Part shown: positions 9,312 to 18,643 of the stretch, one piece after another
How the letters are laid out: the number at the start of each line of letters is the position of its first letter
How positions within the stretch are numbered: the first letter of the stretch is position 1
NCBI GenBank assembly: GCA_024280945.1
Contig: JAMXLO010000081.1
Coordinates: 45,925 to 109,924, forward strand
DNA from: Acetobacteraceae bacterium
GTDB lineage: Bacteria; Pseudomonadota; Alphaproteobacteria; Acetobacterales; Acetobacteraceae
Length of the DNA: 64,000 bases
Direction: 5' to 3'
The notes under the pieces: model-generated
Database searches by the model: none
Told to the model about the DNA's origin: nothing
What the model saw: only the letters and a program-made list of their open reading frames with translations
Position numbers and translations under genes: made by a program

Positions 9312-9985
9312 GGCGGCAGCAACCGGGGGGACGGATCGATGCCGATTGGCAGGCCGAATACCGCCGCCGCCGCAGGCAAGACCTGATCTGGGGGGAGATC
9401 CGCGACAACCCGGCCATTCCGCAGGACGACGATGCGATGGGCATAGCGCAGCGCAAGTTCGATCGCGTGCAGCACGACAATGACGGTGCGGCCGATGTCC
9501 GCAGTGGTCCGCAGCAGTCGCATGATTGCATGCGATGCGGCGGGATCGAGGTCGGCGGTCGGCTCATCCAACAGGAACACGTCCGGCTCCGTGGCGAATG
9601 CGCGCGCCAACATTGCACGCCTCGCCTCACCACCCGAAATGCGATCCACCCGTGCGGACCGCAACATATCGATACCGCAAACCTGCAAAGCCCTGGTTAC
9701 TGGCGCCGCTGCCCTGTCGCGATGCGGAATACGGCCGAGGGTCGCTACCTGCTCCACCGTCAGGCCCCAGGTGCTGCGGGCGCCCTGCTCCAGCCAGGCA
9801 ACTCGGCGCGGGTCCCGCGTCGGGGTATCTGGCAGCAGCCCGGCCAGCGCGCGCAGGAGAGTGGACTTGCCCGCGCCATTCGGGCCGCACAGCGCGACCA
9901 ATTCACCCGGGCCCGCCGCCAGACTGACGTCGTACAGGACCGTGTGCCCACCCAGCACCACGGTGAGATCTGAGAGACCGATCAC
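9305..9985 (-). CDS. ABC transporter ATP-binding protein (FecE/BtuD type)
   Basis: A 226-residue ATPase. Walker A is GPNGAGKST, the Q-loop region is VAWLEQG, the ABC signature is the variant ISGGEARRA (normally LSGGE), Walker B is VFLLDEPTADLDP, and the H-loop His is in VVLHAIE. The GTG at 9985 is chosen because it overlaps the permease stop as GTGA; the longer upstream frame is a shadow of the permease gene. It powers corrinoid or iron-chelate import with the next two genes. Confidence 0.9.
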   Translation of the reverse strand: MIGLSDLTVVLGGHTVLYDVSLAAGPGELVALCGPNGAGKSTLLRALAGLLPDTPTRDPRRVAWLEQGARSTWGLTVEQVATLGRIPHRDRAAAPVTRALQVCGIDMLRSARVDRISGGEARRAMLARAFATEPDVFLLDEPTADLDPAASHAIMRLLRTTADIGRTVIVVLHAIELALRYAHRIVVLRNGRVVADLPPDQVLPAAAAVFGLPIGIDPSPRLLPPC

Positions 9986-10920
9986 GGCACGGATCGCCGT
10001 GCGATCGCAACCAGGAACGGTGCGCCAAGCAACGCCGTCAGGACACCGACAGGCGGAGCGGTCGAAAGCGGCAACATCAGCGGCGCCAAACGCACCAGTA
10101 TGTCGGCAGCCAGCAACAGGGCCCCTCCGGCCAGCGCCGCGGCCGGAAGCAATGCGCCCGGACGCTCGCCCACCCACGGGCGCAGCAGATGGGGAACGAC
10201 GAGGCCGATGAAGCCGATCGAGCCGGCTACAGCCGCCCCGGCGCCTGCCGCGCAGGTGGTGCCGATCGCGGCCATTCGCAGCGTGGCCGCAACCGGAATA
10301 CCCAGGCTGCGTGCTGCGTCCTCCCCCAGGCTCAGCGCATCGAGGCCGCGCCCCAGCTTCAGCAGGATCACCCCGCCGAGCAGGATCACCGGGCCGGCCA
10401 TTTCGACCTGCGAGAGCGGCCGATCCGCCAGACCGCCCATCAGCCAATAGGTGATTTCGGTCAGAGCGAAGGGGTTCGGGGCCAAAGCGAGAGCCAGCGC
10501 AAGCAATGCCGATGCGATGGCGGAGACTGCGACCCCAGCCAGGATCAGCGATGGTCCAGACGGTGCACGGCCGGCAAATGCCAGCAGAAACGCCGCACCG
10601 ATCCCGGCCCCCATCAGGCCGCCGGCGAGCAACGTCGGTGGAAATTCCGCGGCAAAGCCCCAATAGAATGCGATAACGGCGCCAAGGCCCGCACTGCCGG
10701 TGATTCCTAGCAAGCCTGGATCCGCCAGCGGATTGCGAAGCGCACCCTGAAGCACAGCGCCCGACAGGCCCAAACCACCGCCGATCAGCAGTCCGAGCAT
10801 CGTGCGGGGAACCCGGAGCTGCCAGAAGATCAGGTTATCCGGAAGAGCCAGCGTGGCGTCGCCTGTCAGCAAAGAAATTGGGATCAGGACAGCCAGCAGC
10901 ATCACCAGCCAGCGTATCAT
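9982..10920 (-). CDS. FecCD/BtuC-type ABC transporter permease
   Basis: A 312-residue inner-membrane permease with about nine or ten hydrophobic segments. Family signatures include LRVPRTMLGLLIGGGLGLSGAVLQGALRNPLADPGLLGITGSAGLGA and the coupling-helix region SLGEDAARSLG. GFIGLVVPHLLRPWVG is the typical C-terminal stretch. The ATG at 10920 overlaps the stop of the substrate-binding gene (ATGA). The same family serves iron siderophores and vitamin B12; the neighbouring adenosyltransferase favours B12 or another corrinoid. Confidence 0.92.
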   Translation of the reverse strand: MIRWLVMLLAVLIPISLLTGDATLALPDNLIFWQLRVPRTMLGLLIGGGLGLSGAVLQGALRNPLADPGLLGITGSAGLGAVIAFYWGFAAEFPPTLLAGGLMGAGIGAAFLLAFAGRAPSGPSLILAGVAVSAIASALLALALALAPNPFALTEITYWLMGGLADRPLSQVEMAGPVILLGGVILLKLGRGLDALSLGEDAARSLGIPVAATLRMAAIGTTCAAGAGAAVAGSIGFIGLVVPHLLRPWVGERPGALLPAAALAGGALLLAADILVRLAPLMLPLSTAPPVGVLTALLGAPFLVAIARRSVP

Positions 10921-11702
10921 TGCGCTAGCAGTGCAACAGCCTGAGCGCTGAACGGGCCGGCGCAAATTGTCATGGCGGGCGGAATCTCGCGCTGTGGAAT
11001 CCCAGCCAAGGCGGGGTGTTGCAGTATCGTCGTGGCCAAGGACGGATATGCGGGCGTCGTTGGGACAACCAGCAGGTCAGGAGGACGGCGGAGCAGCGCC
11101 TCCAGTCCGATCCGCCGCCCGTCCGACATGTTGGAGAGACCGGCGGCGCGCAGCAACGCGTGCATCAGCGTGCCAGGTCCGGCGGTGAAACCCCTAGGCT
11201 CCCAGACCAGGGCGCGGACCACTCGGTCCCGGTGTGGAACTTCTGCAAGTTCTGCGTCCATGCGCTCCAGTTGCATGTCGCCGCGCGCCGTCACATCAAG
11301 CGTGCGTGCTATGTCCCGAGTCATCCGACGAATGCCGGCAAGGTTCTGCGGCAAAGAAATGCGCACGATGGGGATGTGCTCTTGCTGCAGCACCGCGAGC
11401 GTGGCCTGCGCACCATAAGGAGCGGCCAATATCAGGTCGGGGCGCAGGCGCAGCACCGCCTCCGCCGAGGCGCGGACGCTTGGGAACCGTTCTGCCTCAT
11501 GTGCTACGAACGATAGGGATGGATCCTTGGCGAGCGGTGACAGCGCGATGATTTTTTCTGGCGCCAGCAGGACCAGCATCTGATCAGTACAGAGATTGAG
11601 CGACACCACGCGGTCCGCGGCCTGGCCGTGCAGCACGGGGACGAGAACTAGGAGGCCACATAGAAGGCACCGCCATATCGTCCCCTGCCCCGCGTCGCTC
11701 AC
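10917..11702 (-). CDS. ABC transporter substrate-binding protein (BtuF/FepB type)
   Basis: A 261-residue periplasmic binding protein starting at GTG 11702. A signal peptide spans about residues 8-29 (cleavage near GQAA-D). VVSLNLCTDQMLVLLAPEKIIALSP is the class III binding-protein signature, and LRLRPDLILAAPYG and LLRRPPDLLVVPT mark the two lobes joined by a long helix. It delivers the chelate to the permease encoded immediately downstream. Both ends overlap neighbouring genes by 4 nt, so expression is translationally coupled. Confidence 0.9.
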   Translation of the reverse strand: MSDAGQGTIWRCLLCGLLVLVPVLHGQAADRVVSLNLCTDQMLVLLAPEKIIALSPLAKDPSLSFVAHEAERFPSVRASAEAVLRLRPDLILAAPYGAQATLAVLQQEHIPIVRISLPQNLAGIRRMTRDIARTLDVTARGDMQLERMDAELAEVPHRDRVVRALVWEPRGFTAGPGTLMHALLRAAGLSNMSDGRRIGLEALLRRPPDLLVVPTTPAYPSLATTILQHPALAGIPQREIPPAMTICAGPFSAQAVALLAQ

Positions 11703-12586
11703 AGCACTGGAACCCCGTGCTGCTTCGCCTTTTCCTCAGGCTCGACGTGGATCGTGATCATAAGGTGCGGCATCGCCGCTCGCAGCGCCTCCTCGATGTG
11801 GTCGCAGATCGCGTGCGATTGCGCGACGGTCATGGAACCAGGGACCACGAGATGAAAGTCGAGGAAGGTGAGCCTGCCTGCATGGCGAATGCGGAGATCA
11901 TGTGCTTCGATGGCGCCGGCGGCGCTCTCGCCCACGACTTCGCGGATGCGGTGGACAACAGCGGGTTCGGGTGCTGCGTCCATCAGGCCACCGACCGACA
12001 TTGAAATCATCGCCATGCCGGACCAAAGCACGTAAACGCCGGTCGCCGCCGCGATAATCGGATCCAGCGGCAGATAGCCAGTCATGACAACAAGGCCGAA
12101 CCCGATGGCGACGCCGACCGAGGTCACGACATCCGCCGCCAAATGCCTGCCGTCTGCCGCGAGCGCCGGCGAGCGCAAACGCTTTCCGACACGGATCAGC
12201 AGGATCGCCCAGCCGGCATTCAGTAGCGTCGCCAGGGCATTCAGCGCCAGACCCTCCAGCGGCTGTGATAGTGGGTGCGGGTCCCACCAGGTGTCCCAGG
12301 CGTGGCGAAAGATCGAAAGCGCCGCGATCACGATCAGCGCGCCCTCGATGACAGCGGCGAAGAACTCCACCTTGTCGTGGCCGTAGGGATGGTTCGCGTC
12401 GGGTGGAATGGCGGCGAACCGCAACGCGGCGAGTGCGATCGCGCTGGCGGCAACGTTCACGATCGTCTCCAGGGCATCGGAATAGAGGGCAGCGCTGCCG
12501 GTGATCCACCAGGCGAGCCCCTTCAGTCCCAGCACAATGCAGCCGATCGCAATGCTGCCGGCTGCGATCCGCATCCCTCGGGCCAA
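11699..12586 (-). CDS. Cation diffusion facilitator (CDF) family metal exporter
   Basis: A 295-residue CDF protein. Membrane segments include LKGLAWWITGSAALYSDALETIVN, where the metal-site residues lie in SDALE, and HLAADVVTSVGVAIGFGLV, the second H-x3-D site. HPYGHDKVEFF is the classical loop between helices. A cytoplasmic metallochaperone-like C-terminal domain ends in HLMITIHVEPEEKA. The start is TTG at 12586, supported by ggagggg 6 nt upstream. It exports divalent metals (Zn, Co, Fe or Ni) by proton antiport. It is the first gene of the overlapped uptake operon, an unusual pairing of metal efflux with chelate import. Confidence 0.9.
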   Translation of the reverse strand: MARGMRIAAGSIAIGCIVLGLKGLAWWITGSAALYSDALETIVNVAASAIALAALRFAAIPPDANHPYGHDKVEFFAAVIEGALIVIAALSIFRHAWDTWWDPHPLSQPLEGLALNALATLLNAGWAILLIRVGKRLRSPALAADGRHLAADVVTSVGVAIGFGLVVMTGYLPLDPIIAAATGVYVLWSGMAMISMSVGGLMDAAPEPAVVHRIREVVGESAAGAIEAHDLRIRHAGRLTFLDFHLVVPGSMTVAQSHAICDHIEEALRAAMPHLMITIHVEPEEKAKQHGVPVL

Positions 12587-12634
12587 TGTCCGCCCCTCCG
12601 TCAGGTGTGGAGGTAGCAGACGTGGTCCGGCGCG

Positions 12635-13903
12635 TCAGCCGGTCGCGGCGACCATTCGGTGGTGACGATGGCGTATCGGCAACAGTACGGCGACCGCCAG
12701 AACGACCACCAGAACGTTCATGCCGGCGGCAACCAAGAACACTGCCTGCCACGACCCGGTCGCGTTTTTCAGCACATTGGCGAACGGCACCAACAGGGCC
12801 GATGTGCCCTTTGCCGTGTACAGCATCATCGAATTTGCGGTGGCGTAGCGCGACCCGAACAGATCGGTACAAGTGGAAGGAAACAGGCTGAAGATCTCGC
12901 CCCAGGTGAAGAAGATTAGCGCCGCACAGGTGACGAACGTCCAAGCGTTGGTACCGAACAATGCCAGCAGCCAATAGCTGATCGCACCAAGGCTGAAGGC
13001 CAGCGCCATCGTGTATTCGCGGCCGATTCGATCGGAGACGGCGCCGAAGAACGGACGTGCCAGTCCGTTCATCACATTGTCGACCACCAGTGCCACGCTG
13101 AGCGTTGTGGCACCGAACAAGATCGTCGTATTGGCCAGGCCGTAGTCCTTGGCTATCGGGGCAACCTGCGCTGTCGCCATCAGGCCGCTCGCCGATACCA
13201 ATATGAACATCACATAGAGCAGCCAAAACGCCGGAGAACGCAGCACCTCGATGCTGGTGTAGTTGCGCGTGGTCTGCGGCACGGCGTCATTCTGGGTGGC
13301 CGGCAGGCGGGCACCGGGGTCGGGTCCACGCAGCGTGTGCGCGGCGATCAGCAGGACGATGCCCTGGAACAGGCCGAACCAGAAGAATGCGGCCGAATAG
13401 CCATGGGAATCGATGACCAGCCGGATCGGGATCACGGTCAGCGCCGCCCCGGCACCGAATCCCGCCGCAGTGAGGCCCACTGCGAGACCACGCCGGTCTG
13501 GAAACCATTTTACCGCATTGCCGACACATGTGGCGTAGATCGCGCCGGCGCCGATCCCAGAGATTGCTGCCCCGAGGTAAAGCATGCCGAGTGATTTCGC
13601 ATAGGCGTTGATGATCCATGCGACGCCGACCAGCACGCCGCCGAACGCCACCATCAGCCGCGGGCCGCTGTTCGGCCCGAGGTGGTCCACGATGTATCCC
13701 TCGATCGGCGTGAGCCATGTTTCAGTGGCAATGAAGATACTGAAGGCCACCTGGATTTCGGCAATGCTCCAGCCATGCGCCTGCTGGATCGGGCCGACAA
13801 ACAGAGTCCAGGCGTATTGCAGGTTGGCGATCAGCACCATGCAGAGCACGCCAAGCCAGAGCTGCACCCAACGATTCGGGCTGTGTTGCATGGTCACGGA
13901 CAT
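12635..13903 (-). CDS. OFA-family (oxalate/formate antiporter-like) MFS transporter
   Basis: A 422-residue, 12-helix MFS carrier. NLQYAWTLFVGPIQQAHGWS is the OxlT-type first helix, and GIGAGAIYATCVGNAVKWFPDRRGLAVGLTAAGFGAGAAL is the OFA signature region. The second half carries GRPFFGAVSDRIGRE-like ARPFFGAVSDRIGR. The start at 13903 has gggagg 6 nt upstream. Family members exchange oxalate/formate or other carboxylates. A CaiB-type CoA-transferase lies 18 kb away, but no oxalate-specific context is seen here, so the substrate is open. Confidence 0.87.
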   Translation of the reverse strand: MSVTMQHSPNRWVQLWLGVLCMVLIANLQYAWTLFVGPIQQAHGWSIAEIQVAFSIFIATETWLTPIEGYIVDHLGPNSGPRLMVAFGGVLVGVAWIINAYAKSLGMLYLGAAISGIGAGAIYATCVGNAVKWFPDRRGLAVGLTAAGFGAGAALTVIPIRLVIDSHGYSAAFFWFGLFQGIVLLIAAHTLRGPDPGARLPATQNDAVPQTTRNYTSIEVLRSPAFWLLYVMFILVSASGLMATAQVAPIAKDYGLANTTILFGATTLSVALVVDNVMNGLARPFFGAVSDRIGREYTMALAFSLGAISYWLLALFGTNAWTFVTCAALIFFTWGEIFSLFPSTCTDLFGSRYATANSMMLYTAKGTSALLVPFANVLKNATGSWQAVFLVAAGMNVLVVVLAVAVLLPIRHRHHRMVAATG

Positions 13904-14078
13904 GAATGCCTCCCAGGGCCGCAACAGAGCTTCGCTTCACACTCCGTGCCTCGTGGCAACGGTGCGCTGAAGCGCTCGCTCTAAAGATCCATTACAAGGG
14001 CTGCAAGCTAACGGATGAGAACTGTTCCGCGATTTCGCCTCATATTACTGAGATGTCACTTAGTCTCGATTGGGCCAA

Positions 14079-15350
14079 TTATGTTTTCTCGAAATCTATG
14101 CGCTCGACCACCGGTAGACCCTGAAGGTAACGGCGCAGGCAATCCATCCCAAGCTCTACCGCACCAAGCCGGACCCATTCACGTCCCCCCAGAATACGCG
14201 AGCGGCGGAAGGATACGTCATCGGCTGTCGCAATGGCGATCCATATCGTGCCGCCAAAGTCGATCCGGTCAGGACCGTCATCCAGGTCAATCAGGACGGC
14301 AAGGGCGTGGGTCGCGCCCGCGTGTTCCCGCGCGGCGCGTGCCACGGCTTCCGTCGTCTCCTGTGACAGGTCGCCTGCCAAGCCAAAGCCCTGGATGTCG
14401 AGCGCCCGGTGCAGTGCCGTGCGCTCGCGCACCGTGACGCCACAGCGCAGGACATGTTCGGCACCCGGCAGGTGGCCAATGCGTGCGGCGATCTGGCCGC
14501 TGGTGAAGGTCTCGACCAGCGCCAGGGTTCCGCCCTGTCGCGTTAGTTCGGCCAGCACCACGCCTTCAAGTGTCTGGTCGTCTTCCGCCAGAATGAAGTT
14601 GCCCAGCCGTTCACGAACTGCAGTCTGCACCGGTTCCAGTCTTCGCCGCACGTCGTCCTTGTCGGTGCCGCGAATAGTCAGCTTGGTCTCCAGCTGCGGG
14701 TAATGTGCCCGGAAGCCGAGTTTTACGCTGCCGTCGGGAACCAGTTCCTCGATGTCATTCAAGAGGGCATCGGCATGCGATTCGCCGATACCGTAAGAGT
14801 GGAACCGCTTGAGGTAGATTGTCGCCGGTGCGCCACTGCGTGCCAGCAAGCGCGGGATCACCTGTTCTTCCAGCATCCGGCGCAATTCGCGCGGAACGCC
14901 GGGTGTAAAGAAGAAGCGCGCCCGTCCGATATCGAGCGCAAAACCGCAAGCGGTGCCGATCGGATTGTCGATCATCTCTGCAGTGGTCGGCAGCATTGCC
15001 TGCTTGCGGTTGTTCGGCGGCATGATGCGGCTGCGCTTGGTGAAGAAGGTCTCCATCTTCTCCAGCCACTCCTCATTCAGCACCAGATCGACGCCAGCCG
15101 CCTGAGCGGCGATCTCTTGCGACAGATCGTCGATGGTAGGCCCCAGGCCACCGTTCACGATCACCGCATCGGCCCGCTGCGATGCAAGCTGAAACGCCGC
15201 CAGCAGGCTCTCCCGATCATCGCCGACCGTCGTACCCCAGTGCACGGACAGCCCGACATCCTCGAGTTTCTGGCTCATGTAGCTGAAGTTGGTGTTGACG
15301 ATCTTGCCGGTAAGAACCTCGTCTCCGGTACAGATGATTTCGATGCGCAT
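14079..15350 (-). CDS. cinA: CinA-family protein (MoaB-like domain plus degenerate CinA C-terminal domain)
   Basis: A 423-residue protein. Residues 1 to about 170 are a MoaB/MogA-type domain: IEIICTGDEVLTGKIVNTN, VNGGLGPTIDDLSQEIAAQ and ACGFALDIGRARFFFTPGVPRELRRM. The middle region joins to a CinA C-terminal (NMN-amidase type) domain from about 265. The catalytic motif usually written AESCTGG reads VETFTSGQIA here, so the amidase activity may be lost. The start at 15350 gives the standard MRIEIICTGDE beginning. Function: nucleotide-pool repair / NAD by-product metabolism in the family. Confidence 0.88.
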   Translation of the reverse strand: MRIEIICTGDEVLTGKIVNTNFSYMSQKLEDVGLSVHWGTTVGDDRESLLAAFQLASQRADAVIVNGGLGPTIDDLSQEIAAQAAGVDLVLNEEWLEKMETFFTKRSRIMPPNNRKQAMLPTTAEMIDNPIGTACGFALDIGRARFFFTPGVPRELRRMLEEQVIPRLLARSGAPATIYLKRFHSYGIGESHADALLNDIEELVPDGSVKLGFRAHYPQLETKLTIRGTDKDDVRRRLEPVQTAVRERLGNFILAEDDQTLEGVVLAELTRQGGTLALVETFTSGQIAARIGHLPGAEHVLRCGVTVRERTALHRALDIQGFGLAGDLSQETTEAVARAAREHAGATHALAVLIDLDDGPDRIDFGGTIWIAIATADDVSFRRSRILGGREWVRLGAVELGMDCLRRYLQGLPVVERIDFEKT

Positions 15351-15790
15351 GGCGTTTCCTATGAGCCGGTGGGCGGTATCCTGCGGGCGAATCGATCGGT
15401 GCGTCCAGATTGCCGACGCCAAGGTCAGATATCGCGGCCCACGCAGCTAGGCCTCGGCGGTAGGGCGCACCGCGGCACTACCTTCTGCGGCGAATTGGCG
15501 TTCCGGCCGTTCACCCCAGCCAGGAGCGATGACGCTGCCGGCGGACGGCCCGGATTTCCGCCGCATACTGATCCGGTCGGACGGTGTGTCACATTCGGAG
15601 CGAACCATCCGCGTCGCTCATGGCGAAATTTGCATCAGCCATACTCTGAGTTCGCCACGTCCGGTGTTCTTGCGCGGATTCCTCCATATGGTCCCACACT
15701 GACTGGCAGGTCCTGCGCAGGCATGCGGTCCACAGCGCGACTAGATGAAATTAGTCCCAACGTTCGACTGAATTGTCTGTCCTGTCATGA
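15351..15790. other. Intergenic region with no recognised gene
   Basis: About 440 nt between cinA and the SDR remnant. I see no convincing coding frame, RNA gene or strong hairpin. Short open frames here lack family patterns and ribosome sites. It may be decayed sequence linked to the adjacent pseudogene. Confidence 0.5.
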
Positions 15791-16476
15791 TTAATTGCCC
15801 AGCACCATCACGACCAGCTGTGCCACTTCTTCAGGCGCCCCCATTCGCCCGAGCGGTATCCGTGCGACATACTGGTCGCGCCGCTCGTTCATCATCTCGG
15901 TGTCAATCAATGACGGCGCCACCGCGTTGACGGTAATCCCATCTTTGACCACGCGGGCGGCATAGCCGCGCGTCAATCCCTCCATCCCGGTCTTCCGGCA
16001 TTGTAGTGCACGCCGATCCCGCCCGCCCTACGCGCGGCCCTCGAGGAGATATTGACGATCCGACCCCAGCGGCCGCGCGCACCCCAGCAACACTGTCTGG
16101 GTGCAAAGGAAGGCTGACTTGAAATTGACCGCCAGGGTCAGGTCAAGTCGGCCTCCGTAAGATCATCCACATTGCAGATCATACCGATGCCGGCATTATT
16201 CACCAGGATGTCCACCCTGCCCAGCGCCACCTCTACGCGGGTCAACGTGACCTGGACGGCGGCGCCACACGCGACATCGGCACTAACGGCAACAGCGCGG
16301 CGGCCGATCCCGCGCACCGCGGCCACGACCGCCTCTGCCTCTGCCTCGCACTTCCGATAGTTGATCGCCACACCCGCCCCGGTGTCCGCGAGAGCGAGTG
16401 CCATCGCGCGGCCGATGCCACGGGAAGTGCCCGTCGCCAAGGCGACACGATTCCTGAGGTCAGGTACCAAATTCAT
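15791..16476 (-). pseudogene. Frame-disrupted short-chain dehydrogenase/reductase
   Basis: The minus strand starts at 16476 with MNLVPDLRNRVALATGTSRGIGRAMALALA, a classic SDR TGxxxGIG cofactor site, and continues to VDILVNNAGIGM before stopping at 16138. A further in-family piece (FKSAFLCTQTVLLG) follows in another phase. 15985-15791 reads GYAARVVKDGITVNAVAPSLIDTEM and GRMGAPEEVAQLVV, the C-terminal SDR region. The catalytic YxxxK part is scrambled around 16000. Together the pieces make one FabG-like SDR broken by frameshifts. Confidence 0.8.
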
Positions 16477-16563
16477 GTCATAATCCTTGGACTGAGGACT
16501 AAGATCTTGTCCGTACGGTCCGTTGTGACGTATGTCGACACCGGCCCTGATGGGAGGAACTAG

Positions 16564-17070
16564 ATGCGTCGACTGTTGTCCAGCCTGGCCGTCGTCGGCC
16601 TGCTCACCGCGCAACAGGCACACGCTCAGCTTGATTGCTTGTCGTCGACCGAGCGGTCGGCTGTACACGTGGCGGCCTTACGCAGCCAGTTGATGGTGCT
16701 GGCGACCGGCTGCAAGGAGGACAGCAGCTACAACGCCTTCATCCGCAAGTATCAGGCCGACCTGATGAGCAACGAACGCATGCTTGCCGAAATGTTCAAG
16801 CACAAGTATGGGCGGCGAGGCCAGCAGGAGCACGACAGATTCACCACAGAGTTGGCGAACGCCGAGTCAACCGCCGGCCTCAAGCTTGGCACTGACTTCT
16901 GTGCGCATAACGGCATGATCTTCCGCGAAGTGATGGCGCTTCAGAGTCCGGCAGACCTGCCGACCTTTGCCGCCGGCAAGAACCTGGTACCCTCAGCGGC
17001 GGAAGTGTGTCAGGAGGTCGCCGAGGCTCCCGCCGCACGCGGCAGGGCCGCACCGGCCAAGCGTCACTGA
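16564..17070 (+). CDS. Exported protein of unknown function
   Basis: A 168-residue protein with a signal peptide (RRLLSSLAVVGLLTAQQAHA, cleaved before QLDC). The mature part is mostly helical and charged, with Cys residues at LDCLSS, TGCKED, DFCAHN and EVCQE, likely forming two periplasmic disulfides. A low-complexity Ala/Pro/Arg tail ends the protein. It is divergent from the SDR remnant and convergent with the lipoprotein gene, whose end it overlaps by 7 nt. No family recognised. Confidence 0.75.
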   Translation: MRRLLSSLAVVGLLTAQQAHAQLDCLSSTERSAVHVAALRSQLMVLATGCKEDSSYNAFIRKYQADLMSNERMLAEMFKHKYGRRGQQEHDRFTTELANAESTAGLKLGTDFCAHNGMIFREVMALQSPADLPTFAAGKNLVPSAAEVCQEVAEAPAARGRAAPAKRH

Positions 17071-17471
17071 GCCACGGTGACGCTCGCCCGGAGGACAGCG
17101 CCACCCGGTAGTAGCTTGACGACAAATGCATCGGTCCCGGTAAAGCGCGCGGTTGGCGTATAATCGATCCGTGTCTCGTCGCCAACGGAATGAATGTAGA
17201 CCTTGCCGTGCGATGGTTCTGTCACCAGCAGACCCGCATCGAATGGCTTACCGCCGTTGTCGATGTTGATGGCGCACCACCCCCCGTCGTTGCCCATGGT
17301 CATCGTAACCGGCGTCTCCTGACCAGCGGCGGGCGCAACTTTCGGCACGCTGCAGTTCTTCGCTGCCCCGACAAGGTCAGCCTGGAACATGCGTGTCCTC
17401 GATACTGGTTGCTTCTGTTCGCAGGCCTGCAGCACCAGTGCCGTTGCCACAAGTGCCAGTGCGTATCGCAT
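17064..17471 (-). CDS. Putative lipoprotein with a beta-sandwich (Ig-like) domain
   Basis: A 135-residue protein from ATG 17471, which has caggag upstream. The N-terminus MRYALALVATALVLQAC is a lipoprotein signal with lipobox LQAC. The mature domain has GNDGGWCAINIDNGGKPFDAGLLVTEPSHGKVYIH and RIDYTPTARFTGTDAFVV, a pattern like bacterial Ig-like/cadherin-type repeats (Y-x-P-x4-F-x-G-x-D-x-F). It is probably anchored in a membrane facing the periplasm. Role unknown. Confidence 0.72.
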   Translation of the reverse strand: MRYALALVATALVLQACEQKQPVSRTRMFQADLVGAAKNCSVPKVAPAAGQETPVTMTMGNDGGWCAINIDNGGKPFDAGLLVTEPSHGKVYIHSVGDETRIDYTPTARFTGTDAFVVKLLPGGAVLRASVTVAQ

Positions 17472-17543
17472 CACTGATGGTATCTCCTGTCGTGAGGATC
17501 GTGCTGATGTCGGGCAAATGCGGTTCGCGCAAGGCACGTCTGG

Positions 17544-18368
17544 TCAGCCTGGCCTGGAGCGCAGGACAGCATTGATCAGCCGGGTTCGATTCTCCAGCAT
17601 GTTACGGCGCGAGTTCTGCATCTTCTCCCGGAAGCTCTCGCCCACCACCAGATGGATGCCAAGTGGCTGCCGGCCGCTGCCACGTTCCGCTTCCGTCTCG
17701 GCGATGGCGGCCTCGCTGTTGTCCTCCCAGGCCAATATTTCGAATCCGGCAGCCTCCAGTAATGTCCTGGTTTCCTCCGGTGTGCGCAGGAAACTGATCT
17801 CCGGGCTGTCCGCCCAGTTCACCGGGTAGTGCAACGGGCCGCCGGGGCCCTGAACAACGTCCTGGATCGCGAGCCGACCGTCATCCTTCAGGACCCGGCG
17901 CAACTCGGCATACCAGCGTGACCGGTCGGCAATGTTCATCGCCACGTTCTGCGTCCAGGCTAGATCGAAGCGCTCATCGGGGAACGGCAATGCGAGCCCA
18001 GAACCTTGGCGGAAGTCTACTCGGTCCATCAATCCCGTACGGCGAGTCAGTTCGGTAGCGGTCGCCACGAATTCGGCCGTGAGGTCGACACCGCTGACCC
18101 GGCAACCGTAGGTCGCGCCAAGATATCGCGCCGGGCCGCCAAGTCCTGAACCGACGTCGATGACATGGTCGGCCGGCGCAGGCGCCAGCATCCGGGCCAA
18201 CTCCTCGGTCGCGCGGCGCCGCCGGGAATGGAATTCATCCAACGGCGCCAGATCGTCGGTGGTAAGGTGATCGATGTCCTTGCCGGCCGCCGCCAAAGCC
18301 CCAAGCAGTCGCTCGGTTAGACCACCGCGTGTATAATGGCTCGCCACAGCTGTCGGGATATCACTCAT
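17544..18368 (-). CDS. SAM-dependent class I methyltransferase
   Basis: A 274-residue enzyme. The SAM-binding motif I is VIDVGSGLGGPARYLG, post-I is VSGVDLTAEFVATA, and motif II/III regions are FDLAWTQNVAMNIADRSRWYAELRRVLKDDGRLAI. This matches the UbiE/sarcosine-dimethylglycine methyltransferase type (Methyltransf_11). It acts in the cytosol; a small metabolite acceptor is likely but not identifiable. The start MSDIPTAVASHY at 18368 is preferred over the ATG 18 nt upstream. Confidence 0.85.
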   Translation of the reverse strand: MSDIPTAVASHYTRGGLTERLLGALAAAGKDIDHLTTDDLAPLDEFHSRRRRATEELARMLAPAPADHVIDVGSGLGGPARYLGATYGCRVSGVDLTAEFVATATELTRRTGLMDRVDFRQGSGLALPFPDERFDLAWTQNVAMNIADRSRWYAELRRVLKDDGRLAIQDVVQGPGGPLHYPVNWADSPEISFLRTPEETRTLLEAAGFEILAWEDNSEAAIAETEAERGSGRQPLGIHLVVGESFREKMQNSRRNMLENRTRLINAVLRSRPG

Positions 18369-18643
18369 TGTAGTGCCCCCTGGCATTCTCCAACTGATTC
18401 GCCAATATCAACATCAATCGGCGCTTGTTTGGTTGCGGGCTCCTCGCGTCTGACGCGGGGTCCGGCGGCTCGATGCTCCCAGTCCGGAAGAGATTCTGTC
18501 CGTGTTGCCCGGACCGTTGGTTTTTGGAGAGAAGGATGTGCGGCCAAATGGTTGATCGACGTGCAGTCAAAAGGACGACCCGCAATCTGATATAGGAAAA
18601 CCCGGGTGCCGACATCACGGCGCCGATTATCGTGAGAAGTCGC

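Noticed and set aside
9986..10663. N-terminal extension of the ABC ATPase frame up to 10663
   Set aside because: The extension lies antiphase to the conserved permease gene and has Arg/Gly-rich composition. The GTGA overlap at 9985 gives a normal ATPase start.
12587..13903. Cobalamin riboswitch upstream of the corrinoid uptake operon
   Set aside because: Only 48 nt separate the CDF gene from the MFS gene, and no riboswitch-like structure was recognised further upstream.
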